From Saccoglossus kowalevskii (lineage: Eukaryota; Hemichordata; Enteropneusta; Harrimaniidae), in the NCBI RefSeq assembly GCF_000003605.2, contig NW_003105108.1, forward strand, positions 148,668 to 159,539: 10,872 bases of DNA, written 5' to 3'. Numbering within the stretch: position 1 is the first letter of the stretch; each line of letters opens with the position of its first letter. Made by a program: the position numbers and the translations under genes. Positions 1 through 7,539 of this stretch are shown piece by piece. The notes beneath the pieces are model-generated. The model saw only the letters and a program-made list of their open reading frames with translations. It was not told the DNA's origin and ran no database searches.

Positions 1-278
1 CGTCATATTCAAGCATCATGCTTCTGGATCCACATCTCTGACATGTTTATGTTCAAACTATACATCTTAAATTTGATAACTAATGGGAACTGTGCCATGC
101 ATGGCTTGTTTTTTTCAAAATTTTATTCAAAATAGACAACTGGTGGCCATGTTATTTTTTTTTTTATGGGAGACATTTTTTGGACATGTCAGAGATTTTG
201 TTTAAAGTTGGTAAATACAAAGATGATACAAATTCGTGTTAGATTATCATGTCCTTGACAGTCACTTTTTAATTGCAG
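1..278 (+). other. Intron upstream of the penultimate SLC6 exon
   Basis: No coding exon could be recognised here in any frame. The stretch is AT-rich with a T run near 156-165 and ends in a good splice acceptor: a pyrimidine-rich tract (CACTTTTTAATTGCAG) closing with AG at 277-278. It is read as the 3' part of an intron of the transporter gene that begins outside the window. The exon coding for the eleventh membrane helix is expected further left. Confidence 0.65.
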
Positions 279-452
279 TTTATCATCATAATGACTTACG
301 TTGACTACGTACCAGTTTACTATAATGACTACCAATACCCACCGACGGGTGAAGTGATTGGATGGCTGTGTGCAGCTGCATCAATGGTCATGATACCACT
401 AGTGATGGTCCAGGAATATTGTGTCAATGGTGTGGGAGATGGATTTATAGAG
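279..452 (+). CDS. SLC6 transporter, penultimate coding exon (TM12), glycine-transporter-like
   Basis: This 58-codon exon begins after TTGCAG and ends at GAG|GTAGGT, in phase 0 on both sides. It encodes FIIIMTYVDYVPVYYNDYQY, then a hydrophobic segment GEVIGWLCAAASMVMIPLVM and a short cytoplasmic stretch. SLC6 family members (sodium- and chloride-coupled carriers of neurotransmitters and amino acids in the plasma membrane) have the same layout here: end of TM11, a loop of the YxPxxYNxYxYPxW type, TM12 with a GWxxAxSSM-like core, then the tail. The helix is divergent: the usual aromatic residue after YPP is Thr, and the post-helix segment (EYCVNGVGDGFIE) does not look like the common linker. 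The next exon joins in frame and carries a typical tail, which supports the call. The upstream exons lie outside the window. The exact substrate is inferred only from the next exon. Confidence 0.8.
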
Positions 453-975
453 GTAGGTTTGATATTGTCTTACAGTTATACTGTGATGTGCATGGTGTTG
501 TATATGCCTGTGCATTCACTTCCTCTTCCTCAGATGTCAATAGTTAATTAGTGTCAGATGGGATTTGGCTACAACAAATTGTAATTTTTATTACTGATGT
601 GTCAGACAAATTAGAATGAGAAAATGCTCGCAGTCTAAAAATTTCATTCATAGGCAGGTAAATTAATCATCTGGAACAAAAACAATTTTCCTAAATATAC
701 TGTCTGAATTTTTTCTTTATTTTTTTGGAAAAAGACACGAAAGATAAAAAAAAAAAAATACTAACAGCTTCTAATTAAAAAATGATAATTCAGATTATAG
801 AATTTAATATAGTTAGATCCTTGTGAAACTACTGTTTACATTTCAGTAACCTATCACAAGTAAACACGCTGCTGGTAACACAGACTGCAAAGTTTTTTCA
901 TTATATCCTTGCAATTAAGTCGTGCTGACTGTATGAGCAGTGTTATAATTATTTAACATTTTTCTACTTTTTCAG
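453..975 (+). other. Intron between the last two SLC6 coding exons
   Basis: The intron starts GTAGGT and ends TTTCTACTTTTTCAG, both good consensus splice signals, and it is phase 0. It is 523 bp long, AT-rich, with an A run at 746-758. The reading frame of the upstream exon continues openly into the intron until a stop at 549-551, so intron retention would give a short altered tail. No other feature was seen inside. Confidence 0.75.
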
Positions 976-1167
976 CGTGTCAGGTCGCTGCTTGTACCCA
1001 CACCAGACTGGGGTCCTGCTTTACCCCAGTATCGTACAGGTAGATATGCTCCCATTAATGAAAAACCAGCATCTTATCACCCAATGGAACAATTCAAAAG
1101 CAATGGCACAAACACAGGAAAAGATTCCGAATTTAACGATATTTCTTCTTATTCCACCAAGATTTAA
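976..1167 (+). CDS. SLC6 glycine-transporter-like, last coding exon (C-terminal tail)
   Basis: This exon codes for 63 residues and a TAA stop at 1165-1167. It is in frame with the exon ending at 452. It starts RVRSLLVPTPDWGPALPQYR and continues TGRYAP, a block typical of the C-terminal tail of SLC6 carriers and closest in my memory to glycine transporters, where DWGPAL is followed by RTGRYAP. The rest is polar, rich in Ser, Asn and Lys, as expected for a cytoplasmic tail. The last four residues STKI fit a class I PDZ ligand (S/T-x-hydrophobic). Vertebrate GlyT1 ends in a comparable SRI that binds PSD-95, so a scaffold interaction is a reasonable inference. The true frame starts at base 976; the longer open frame at 977 is a shadow. 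Orthology to a particular SLC6 member is not settled. Confidence 0.85.
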   Translation, partial: RVRSLLVPTPDWGPALPQYRTGRYAPINEKPASYHPMEQFKSNGTNTGKDSEFNDISSYSTKI

Positions 1168-1580
1168 TTGTCATGAATATATTATTTTCACAAACTAACA
1201 CTTTTTTTTCTCGATAAAACACAGCACCCTTGATTTAATTTCCTGAAGTATATATTATTAAGTACACATTATTTAAAAAGTTCTAAGTTTTGTATTCATT
1301 TCTATTTCTATAAATATCCGATTTTTTTTACTAAACATTCATATGCGAGATCTCCAATGCTTTACAATTAGATACTTGTTGTTGTTGTTAGATGTTGTTG
1401 GTGGCCTTTTAGTTGAATCGGTTGGATGTGTATCTTCAGAATTCAGAATATTAAATTGTAATAATTGTATTTTTATAATTAGCTAGTATGTGCTTAATGT
1501 GAAGTGTCCTCTCATATTTGAGAACGTTATAATTATGAAACGGTCACGTGGAATAGAATAAATCATATTGTATCACTAAG
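1168..1580 (+). other. Probable 3' UTR of the SLC6 gene
   Basis: The stretch between the transporter stop codon and the first good polyadenylation hexamer is AT-rich and non-coding. It holds a short TTG/GTT repeat tract around 1376-1389 and an ATTAAA at 1450-1455 that could serve as an alternative polyadenylation signal. The end point is inferred from the AATAAA at 1557-1562 plus a usual 10-25 base distance. Confidence 0.5.
1557..1562 (+). promoter_or_regulatory. Candidate polyadenylation signal AATAAA
   Basis: This canonical AATAAA lies 390 bases past the transporter stop, with T/G-containing sequence downstream. AT-rich DNA makes chance hexamers common, so it is a candidate only. Confidence 0.45.
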
Positions 1581-2080
1581 TTTATTAAAATCACACCAAC
1601 ATTCCACTTTTTGTGTCACTCTGAGCTGCATTTGGTCATTGAAATGGAATATTTTAATAGAACAATTACAGACAGTCATAGATTAAATTGTGGGCAGGAC
1701 AGATCTACATAACCAAACCAATATTCCACCTTTATTGCGTCAGCACATTGAAAATTGGAACAAGATAAACACTAACCTGGTTATCAACAACTTCAGAAAT
1801 TTGTGTCAAATACTTGTACCATATTGTATCAGTTAATCATTAAATAATTTGTATATAAGGGAGAGGGCTGATAATTTATTTTATCAACTAAGTAATACAT
1901 TGTATAAAGTTATTACAAGAATATTGTAAGGGTATGCAAAAAAGCAGTATGGTGATCGTATAATAATGTTTTATATTTACATATCAATCGAATGTCTATT
2001 TTGATCTTTTTTTCTCAGTATTTATCTGCCTTGGACAATGATTTACAATGATTCATATGGTCAGTTTTTAATGAACTGTT
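1581..2080. other. AT-rich intergenic stretch, no gene seen
   Basis: No open frame with recognisable content was found on either strand. A weak similarity exists between 1596-1616 (ACCAACATTCCAC...) and 1717-1742 (ACCAATATTCCAC...), but it is too short and degenerate to call a repeat family. Confidence 0.5.
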
Positions 2081-2084
2081 GAGA

Positions 2085-2110
2085 TCTATATATATAATAT
2101 ATGATATATA
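2085..2110. repeat. TA-rich tract, left of the inverted repeat
   Basis: This is a simple (TA)n-like stretch bordering the left arm. The TA-rich sequences on both outer sides of the inverted repeat partly match each other, so they may belong to the same duplicated unit. Confidence 0.6.
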
Positions 2111-2111
2111 C

Positions 2112-2292
2112 GGTAATAGAGGAATTAATACACAACTACATGAATATTGAAACTTAACAGCACAAGCATACATTATAAACTGCAGTGAATTATTAAAGAT
2201 AAAGCTCCTGATGAGTGAGGTACTTGTACCTTATGAAACAGTGCTGTTGAGTTTCAATATTCATGTAGTTGTGTATTCATTCCTCTATTACC
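2112..2292. repeat. 52-bp inverted repeat enclosing a hammerhead ribozyme
   Basis: The reverse complement of 2112-2163 matches 2241-2292 at 50 of 52 positions; both arms then run on into weakly matching TA-rich sequence. The 77-base loop contains the upstream half of a hammerhead ribozyme, and the right arm starts inside its stem III, so the left arm is an inverted copy of the ribozyme's 3' flank only. A third, direct partial copy (TCCTCTATTACC plus flanks) lies at 2314-2332, about 40 bp after the matching part of the right arm. An inverted, truncated terminal repeat beside a main copy is a known habit of Penelope-like elements, which also carry hammerhead motifs in their pseudo-LTRs. Membership in that class is an inference. 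Confidence 0.9.
2201..2254 (+). ncRNA. Type I hammerhead self-cleaving ribozyme
   Basis: All core elements of the hammerhead fold are present in order. Stem I 5' strand is 2202-2207 (AAGCTC). The core CTGATGA is 2208-2214. Stem II is 2215-2222 paired with 2227-2234, eight pairs including two G-U wobbles, closed by a CTTG tetraloop. The second core GAAA is 2235-2238. Stem III is 2238-2241 paired with 2244-2247 with a two-base loop. The cleavage trinucleotide GTT is 2246-2248. Stem I 3' strand is 2249-2254 (GAGTTT), pairing with six bases. Predicted cleavage is after 2248. Stem I is open-ended, so this is type I, the kind found in Penelope-like elements and animal retrozymes. The closing pair of stem II is G-U where G-C is usual, which fits CpG decay of an ancestral CGAAAC. 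Activity was not tested; the short stem III may limit it. Confidence 0.8.
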
Positions 2293-2404
2293 ATGTATAT
2301 TATATATGTATATGTATTAATCCTCTATTACCGTATTTATGCGCTCTACATATACATTGTATTGAGCACTTTTGTTTTGGAATAATCAACTCGCACATCT
2401 AGAC

Positions 2405-2449
2405 TATAATATATGATATATATACATATATTATATATATATATATAAA
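2405..2449. repeat. (TA)n microsatellite-like tract
   Basis: Nearly pure alternating A and T, including an uninterrupted TATATATATATATA run near its end. It lies between the hammerhead region and the decayed motif at 2653-2679. Confidence 0.8.
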
Positions 2450-2595
2450 CTAGTGATTTTTGTTTATACCATATTATCACACCTTTGTATTGCTGTGGCA
2501 GCATTATTAGTACACTAAAAAAACGGGTATATAGAAGTACTGGGACTGGTAAATAATACATAGAATGTAGTTGTCTTGGTTATTACTCCATATAT

Positions 2596-2679
2596 CCAGA
2601 CGTGTCTGGTAATGACTCTTCATCTGTGGTATATGAATGAATATTCACACTGCTGATGAAGACCAATGGCCAAAATGTC
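2596..2679 (+). repeat. Retroelement-like segment with decayed hammerhead-like motif
   Basis: A 14-bp palindrome CCAGACGTGTCTGG occupies 2596-2609. Downstream, CTGATGA at 2653-2659 is followed by a short CCA/TGG helix and CAAAATGTC at 2671-2679. Many invertebrate and vertebrate retroelements carry a CTGATGA-helix-CGAAACGTC motif near their ends; two CpG-type transitions (CG to CA at 2671-2672, CG to TG at 2676-2677) would turn that form into the one seen. The core GAAA is lost, so it is not an active ribozyme. It may be the other end of the same element that carries the hammerhead at 2201-2254. Confidence 0.4.
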
Positions 2680-2699
2680 TATTGATTAATTACCATGAA

Positions 2700-3360
2700 T
2701 TTTAAAATATTTGTTTTATACTTTATGAAATACATATGCCTTAATTTGTTTCACAATAGTTGATTTTCCGTTAATGCAAGATCCTGCACAGTGCATGAAA
2801 GGTGTGGATCAAACTCCTCCTGCAAAAATTGAATGATTTGAACTTTCATTTTTTTGTGGTTCAAGGTTGATATGCCGATCTTTTAGAGAGGAATATGGCA
2901 TTGAGATCATAAAATGATCATAAAATATTTATAGTACATCATTAAGTGTCAAAATACCTAACAAATATTTTAGCGTTTGTCGCACGTGATGACCTTTTAA
3001 GCATAATGTGGGATCTAGCAGTGATTGTCTATTGGAAATACTTTTTCTGATGTGAAACTATTGACTAGAAAGTTAATGTAAAATTTCGCAAATAATCAAT
3101 GCAATAAATTATTAATTTCTTCATCTGAAAAGATATTTGTGTTTATTTTATTAAATGCTATGTGTTTTGTCATACCTGGTGGTGTATTTAATAATATGAG
3201 GTTATTCAAAATATACCGTGCATTGTACAATACGGTTAGTGTTTGTTTCAAATAACGTAACTAGGATTGAGGACCTTATTGTTCATGAGGATTATGATTC
3301 AGACAAATGAGTAAATAAAAACTAGGAGTGACAGACTAATTTAAAAATTACTGCATCCAA
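2700..3360. other. AT-rich stretch, no gene seen
   Basis: No coding pattern, RNA gene or clear repeat was recognised on either strand. A small palindrome TGCACAGTGCA is present near 2785 but has no visible context. Confidence 0.5.
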
Positions 3361-3362
3361 GC

Positions 3363-3440
3363 TAGTCTACTTCGTCATTTATCATTGCCAATTTCTTACA
3401 CTATAATAGTATAATTCTTCAACGAAGTAGGTACTAGTAG
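3363..3440. repeat. Hairpin-forming inverted repeat
   Basis: CTACTTCGT at 3367-3375 is the exact reverse complement of ACGAAGTAG at 3422-3430, and CTAGT outside the left arm matches ACTAG outside the right arm with a two-base bulge. The loop is about 46 bases and itself holds ACTATAATAGT. It could be a worn MITE end pair or chance; no target-site duplication was found. Confidence 0.4.
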
Positions 3441-3557
3441 TCCGCATTTTTAGAAGCAAAGCTAACACGTACACGTACAACGGCAAATAACAAATTCCTC
3501 TCTAATAAACTTTCTGGTGCTTTACTGGAAAATGCGTGCCGAGAACATTTGCACAAT

Positions 3558-3762
3558 GCATTAAATAAAATGTAGGTAATATTGCGTACACGTCATTGTA
3601 AAAGACTGAATATTTGGGAATATCGTGTTAACTAATATTGTGGAACATCAAACGTAAAAGGTGTATTAAATAAAGTGTGGATATCATTGTGTACGTGTCA
3701 TTGTAAAAGTCGGAATATTTGGGAACATGTTAACTTCGAACGTGACATGTGAAATGTAGAAG
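3558..3762. repeat. Two-copy 105-bp imperfect tandem repeat
   Basis: Copy 1 is 3558-3662 and copy 2 about 3663-3762. Over the first 63 bases I count 52 matches; GTCATTGTAAAAG and GAATATTTGGGAA are identical in both, and GTTAACT also recurs after a four-base gap. Most differences are transitions. Only two copies are present, so it is an old local duplication or the edge of a minisatellite. No coding content was seen. Confidence 0.8.
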
Positions 3763-5165
3763 ATAACATCCAGTAGGGATCATTTACATGGTATAGAATA
3801 AGTATTATAGTGTCAAATCAAAATGAGTTGAGATAAAATCACAAACAATAATGTTGATGTATATGATACTGTACTCAAACACTTATTTATGTAGTACTGG
3901 GGGAAAATGTTGAATACACTGCTGTATTGTTACTGAAAATACATAATTATTTAAATTATTTAATTGACAAAAATAACAATTATAACAAGTTGTGTATATG
4001 CAACTGGAATACTAATTAATTAATCGAGGATGACAGCAACGGGACTGCTCATATATACTGATTAACTGTCGTTCTTCCGACCTTCAACAATTGCGTAATT
4101 TTTTCATTTCCTTGAAAACCAGTAGCCTGAATGTTTTGATGTATGCAAGTACCTTGGGTGGATCTCTATCATATTTTGTGTCAGTATTTTATTTTGTTAT
4201 TTTGGTCAAAAACGACGAGTATTTGAAAACTATCATTTAATTTGATCTGATACGTGGTATGTAGGCATCGTGGTTCAATCTGTTATATTCTCATTCTGTG
4301 ATATCAACTGTTCTCTATTTTTAGTAAATATTTTGTCATGTTTGGTTTAATTAAAAAGATACATGGCCATTCCTGGTGTTTGTGGAATAACCAATAGGAG
4401 GGAACTAGAAGAGAAACAGCGACAGTTATGTACAACGTCAAGTAAAATAATGACAATCTTATAAAGAACATGACACATCTGGTGTTTGCAAGTTGAACTT
4501 CCACGTGTTGTACAGTCGCCAAGATACACATAAAAACACAGGTGCTCATGATATTGCTAGGTTATTGTATTTTGTTTGCAAATAAAGATATGATAGTATT
4601 ACTAGTAGTTTCTGCAATGTTACGAGTTACCTTTTGTATCAGTATTTCAGAAACTTATACTTTGAAATATACATTCAAAATATACAAAGAACGTCCAAAA
4701 TTTAAGAACTTTCACTGTGCATATGTGTCGGCGCAATTCTATTAATAATTATTAATAATGAGTCCCTACGCATGCAGACTTCATCAGTTTTTCGCCATGT
4801 TTGTTAACCTAAGGATTTCATTCACTGTAACCAGACTGTTGGCGTTACCATCCATCCCAATTGTTGCACTACTACTGCTTATTACTAAACAGGTAATCAG
4901 ATCTGATATTTTCACATGAATTCGGGAGGCTAGAAATCGCCCGTTTCCTGGGTGATATACATTTATAGTACACAAGCATGTTTAAATTGCCTGAACTATT
5001 ATGTAATAAAACAACTCTTTGCAAATGTTTCTTCCTACTGCAATGCACAACTCGTTTATGCATTATTTCAGTATTTTATCCCTCTGATATGATATTGTAT
5101 TGATTTTGTATATTTTGATAATAATAATGTGCAGTTTGGGTTGCTAGTTTGCATTTTACCATTAA
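3763..5165. other. AT-rich stretch, no supported gene
   Basis: Open frames on both strands are short and have no recognisable domain. A 16-bp perfect palindrome ATTAATAATTATTAAT occupies 4741-4756. An open stretch starting at ATG 4797 with hydrophobic content ends at AAACAG|GTAATC near 4893 and looks superficially like an exon, but no homology was recognised. This region would be expected to hold gag and the 5' LTR of the adjoining Gypsy element if it were complete; neither could be seen. Confidence 0.5.
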
Positions 5166-5486
5166 CACTATAATGTTTGGTGTACAGCAAATTCGGCAGG
5201 ATTTCCTCATCAACATTCTCCAGAATGGCCTGCTGCAGAGACCCATGTGGTAGGTTCAATAATTCAGAAGGCTGTAAGAAATTGTCCAGAAACTGTTGTG
5301 AAATTGGAGGATACAGATATAGTGAGTTTGATTGACACTGGAGCGGAAGTGTCAACCATTACAGATGGATTTTTCAATGAGCATTTCGCTTGTGATAGAG
5401 ACCTTGTTGTCGTATTTTGGTTGATCCACAGTTCTGCTTCACTGGGATTAGAAATCCCCTACATTGGTTATGTGGAGCTTCAGTGA
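5166..5486 (+). pseudogene. Gypsy pol remnant: aspartic protease
   Basis: The frame is open from 5166 to the TGA at 5484-5486. It reads through a Pro/His-rich leader (GFPHQHSPEW) into a retropepsin-like domain. The catalytic motif LIDTGAEVSTIT is seen with the Asp-Thr-Gly-Ala at 5334-5345. The domain ends with LGLEIPYIGYVELQ, the typical strand after the flap in such proteases. In the family the enzyme cleaves the Gag-Pol polyprotein inside the particle. Downstream the same frame continues across stops with a KDPVNTPVEDRK-like segment, also usual for this family. Part of the flap region looks altered. Confidence 0.85.
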
Positions 5487-6179
5487 CAGTATTTAACATG
5501 AGGTTCAAGGTCTTGGCTATCTGGTTATAAAGATCCGGTCAATACCCCAGTTGAAGACAGAAAAATAAGGATTACTGGTGTGCTTTGATCAAATGTATTT
5601 AGATAACATTAAGAAAAAACTTGTTTATCAGTATGGTGATAGTTACAGAGAAAATTTTCAAAGTCTTTAAGTAGTAGTGATGTCCAGACTATGCATGCTG
5701 TTGAGTTGTATTGACCAGTAGTGATGAACCAATAGACATTTGCTACTATTTCTGAGGTTAGGTGTGTTTGTGTTGCCTGTAGAATACCTATTTTAATACC
5801 AGCTCCCTCACTTAATGTTATTGAAGGTTCTGTTCATCCTGCTGCCAAATGGCAAGTGTACCATGCTTTGCATGACAATCTTCAGGCTCATGTTGATGAG
5901 TGAATTTAGAGTGACATATGTGTTCCCAGGGTTCCCATGCAAGTTGCTAACTGCTGTGAATCAGATGTTGATATTTACTTACTACCTCATACACCAGTTG
6001 GCATAGCTCAGTCTGCCACTCTAGAGCCTACAGTCGAATTACATACAATCAGCGAGAGTTCTGTGCATGTGCAGGTGGTACCTGAAAGAGAGACGCATTC
6101 TTCTGTAGTTAAAGATATAGTATCAAAGATAGATATTGGTCAGCACAATGATGCAGAACTGAGATACTTGTATGATGTG
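5487..6179 (+). pseudogene. Gypsy pol remnant: protease-RT linker
   Basis: The frame is the same as that of the protease, but it is interrupted by at least a dozen stops, most before 5760. Recognisable pieces are KDPVNTPVEDRK near 5540, IPILIPAPSLNVIEGSVHPA near 5790-5840, and from 5937 an open stretch leading straight into the reverse transcriptase. The segment has no known catalytic role. The frame is preserved although stops are many, so decay here has been mainly by substitution. Confidence 0.7.
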
Positions 6180-6818
6180 ATAGGCAGATATAGCCATGTT
6201 TTTAAAAAGCATGACAATGATATTGGGTCGTGTGATTTGGCTGAACATAGAATAGCCACAGTAGATGATGTGCCAGTAAAGATATCTTACCGAAGGTTCC
6301 CCTATCAGTGGGATGAGGTGAAAAAGTACCTATGCATGTCTTTGGAACTCAGTATAATAAGACAGTCATGCAGTCCTTATGCCTCTCTTGTGGGAAAATG
6401 ATGGAAGTTTGTTTGTGTTGACTATCGTGTACCATACAGATGCATACACTCGCCCAGAATTGATGAAGCATTAGACATATTGAGTGAGGCTAGGCACTTT
6501 TGCAGCCTTGACTCGGCTCATGTCATTCATCAGTTACCAGTTGTGGTGAAGGATATAGAAAAAACTGCTTTTCTCTCATGCTCAGGCGGCGACCACTACG
6601 AGTATGTATAGATGCCCGCAGGCTTGTCAGGCGCTCTGGAGATTTTCATGAAATTAATGGTGTTTGGTGATCAGAATTTCCTGATGCTACTTGTTTATTT
6701 GGGTGATATTCTTGTATTTGGGTCGACATTTGAAGTAACACTTCAACATCTAGAAATGGTTCTTTCACACCTGACAAAACTCAATCTAAAATTAAAACCA
6801 AGCAAGTGTTATCTATAA
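6180..6818 (+). pseudogene. Gypsy pol remnant: reverse transcriptase
   Basis: The domain begins IGRYSHVFKKHDNDIG and shows the RT blocks in order: AEHRIATVDDVPV, SYRRFPYQWDEVKKYL, VCVDYRV, PRIDEALD, the first catalytic Asp at 6510-6512 in SLDSA, KTAFLS, MPAGLSGALEIFMKLM, and LLVYLGDILVF. The last block should read YxDD; here the codon at 6702-6704 is GGT, so one of the two metal-binding Asp residues is Gly. Stops lie at 6399-6401 (TGA), 6609-6611 (TAG) and 6816-6818 (TAA). Near the first stop the usual stretch between the SPYAS block and the CVDYR block is shortened by a few codons. In the family this domain copies the element RNA into DNA; this copy cannot. Confidence 0.9.
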
Positions 6819-7265
6819 CTATTTCGGTCCTTTACCCGAGAAGGTTGGAGCTGTACAGCATTTGCCAAGAACTCAAACTGAGCATTTTTCCGGATATAAC
6901 AAGAGGTTTATACCAAAAATTACGCTAAATCAGCCGCACTCTGGAAGAACCTACTTACAAAACCTGATAACATATCCAGTCAGAAAACTATTATGTCAAG
7001 TCTAACCTACATCGCCAGATCACAGAATCAATGGAATCAGTCATGTGAGGATTTGTTTCTCTGTTTAAAACAAGCTCTTGTATCGCCACCTGTGATTTTA
7101 AATCACCCTCTATCTCGGAGACTGATGCCAGTTAGAGGTAGTATTATCACAGCAACAGGGTTACAAAGTAGTAGTCCTGGGTTATGGGTCATTAAGCTGC
7201 CGAGAAAATTACAGTGCTAATTAGAAGTCAATGTTATTAACCGAGTATGCTAACTGAAGTCACTT
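6819..7265 (+). pseudogene. Gypsy pol remnant: RT tail and truncated RNase H
   Basis: In the +1 frame, PEKVGAVQHLPRTQ and YNKRFIPK (about 6835-6917) match the RT thumb/connection region. At 6918 the frame returns with NYAKSAALWKNLLTKPDN, then WNQSCEDLFLCLKQALVSPP and a short proline/leucine segment. At about 7125 the frame changes again to LEVVLSQQQGYK and LSCRENYSAN, which are the first strands and the RENYS-type helix of the RNase H domain. LLAVNE at 7262-7279 is the last recognisable RNase H piece. Most of the RNase H domain is missing, and its first catalytic Asp (usually in a TDAS motif) is not seen. The family domain removes RNA from the RNA-DNA hybrid. Confidence 0.75.
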
Positions 7266-7539
7266 CTAGCTGTAAATGAGATGTACAATGGCCAAAGCAG
7301 GGAAACGATTGTATCCAACAATGGGTTCCCTAGTTGATTCCAGACCGCTTGAGATATTAGCTATGGATTTTACAGTTCTGGAACCCAGCTCAACCAGTAT
7401 TGAAAATGTTCTTGTTATGACGGATGTGTTCTGTAAATTTACCCAGACTATTCCCACAAAAGACCAAAAGGGTATAACAGATGCCCGTGAACTTGTCCGT
7501 GATTGGTTCACACGATTTGGTGCGCCTCAACGTTTTTAA
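7266..7539 (+). pseudogene. Gypsy pol remnant: integrase core, N-terminal part
   Basis: This open segment starts with RCTMAKAGKR, the end of the His2-Cys2 zinc domain, and passes into SRPLEILAMDFTVLEP and ENVLVMTDVFCKFTQTIPTK. The first catalytic Asp of the DDE triad is at 7366-7368 (AMDFT). It ends VRDWFTRFGAPQRF and a TAA at 7537-7539. The block with the second catalytic Asp (usually in an HSDQG motif directly after the PxR segment) is absent; the sequence jumps to EFCKIYDVRKS. The integrase joins element DNA to the host chromosome in active relatives; here the triad is incomplete. The region between the RNase H piece and this one is also deleted. Confidence 0.9.

Noticed and set aside
977-1198. 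Open frame of 73 codons over the last transporter exon
   Set aside because: It is one base out of the conserved frame. The frame starting at 976 carries DWGPAL and RTGRYAP and a proper stop.
2346-2561. Minus-strand open frame through the TA-rich tract
   Set aside because: Its content is mostly Ile/Tyr from TA repeats; no domain and no splice context.
4304-4549. Minus-strand hydrophobic open frame
   Set aside because: Hydrophobic residues are expected from AT-rich DNA; no family pattern, and a second overlapping frame is equally open.
4784-4975. Open frames on both strands with a plus-strand exon-like end AAACAG|GTAATC
   Set aside because: The plus-strand reading from ATG 4797 is hydrophobic and has a plausible donor, but no homology or partner exon was recognised.
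5068-5355. Minus-strand open frame over the protease
   Set aside because: It is a shadow of the plus-strand DTGAE protease frame.
7266-7511. Minus-strand open frame over the integrase
   Set aside because: It is antisense to a clear integrase core and has no domain of its own.
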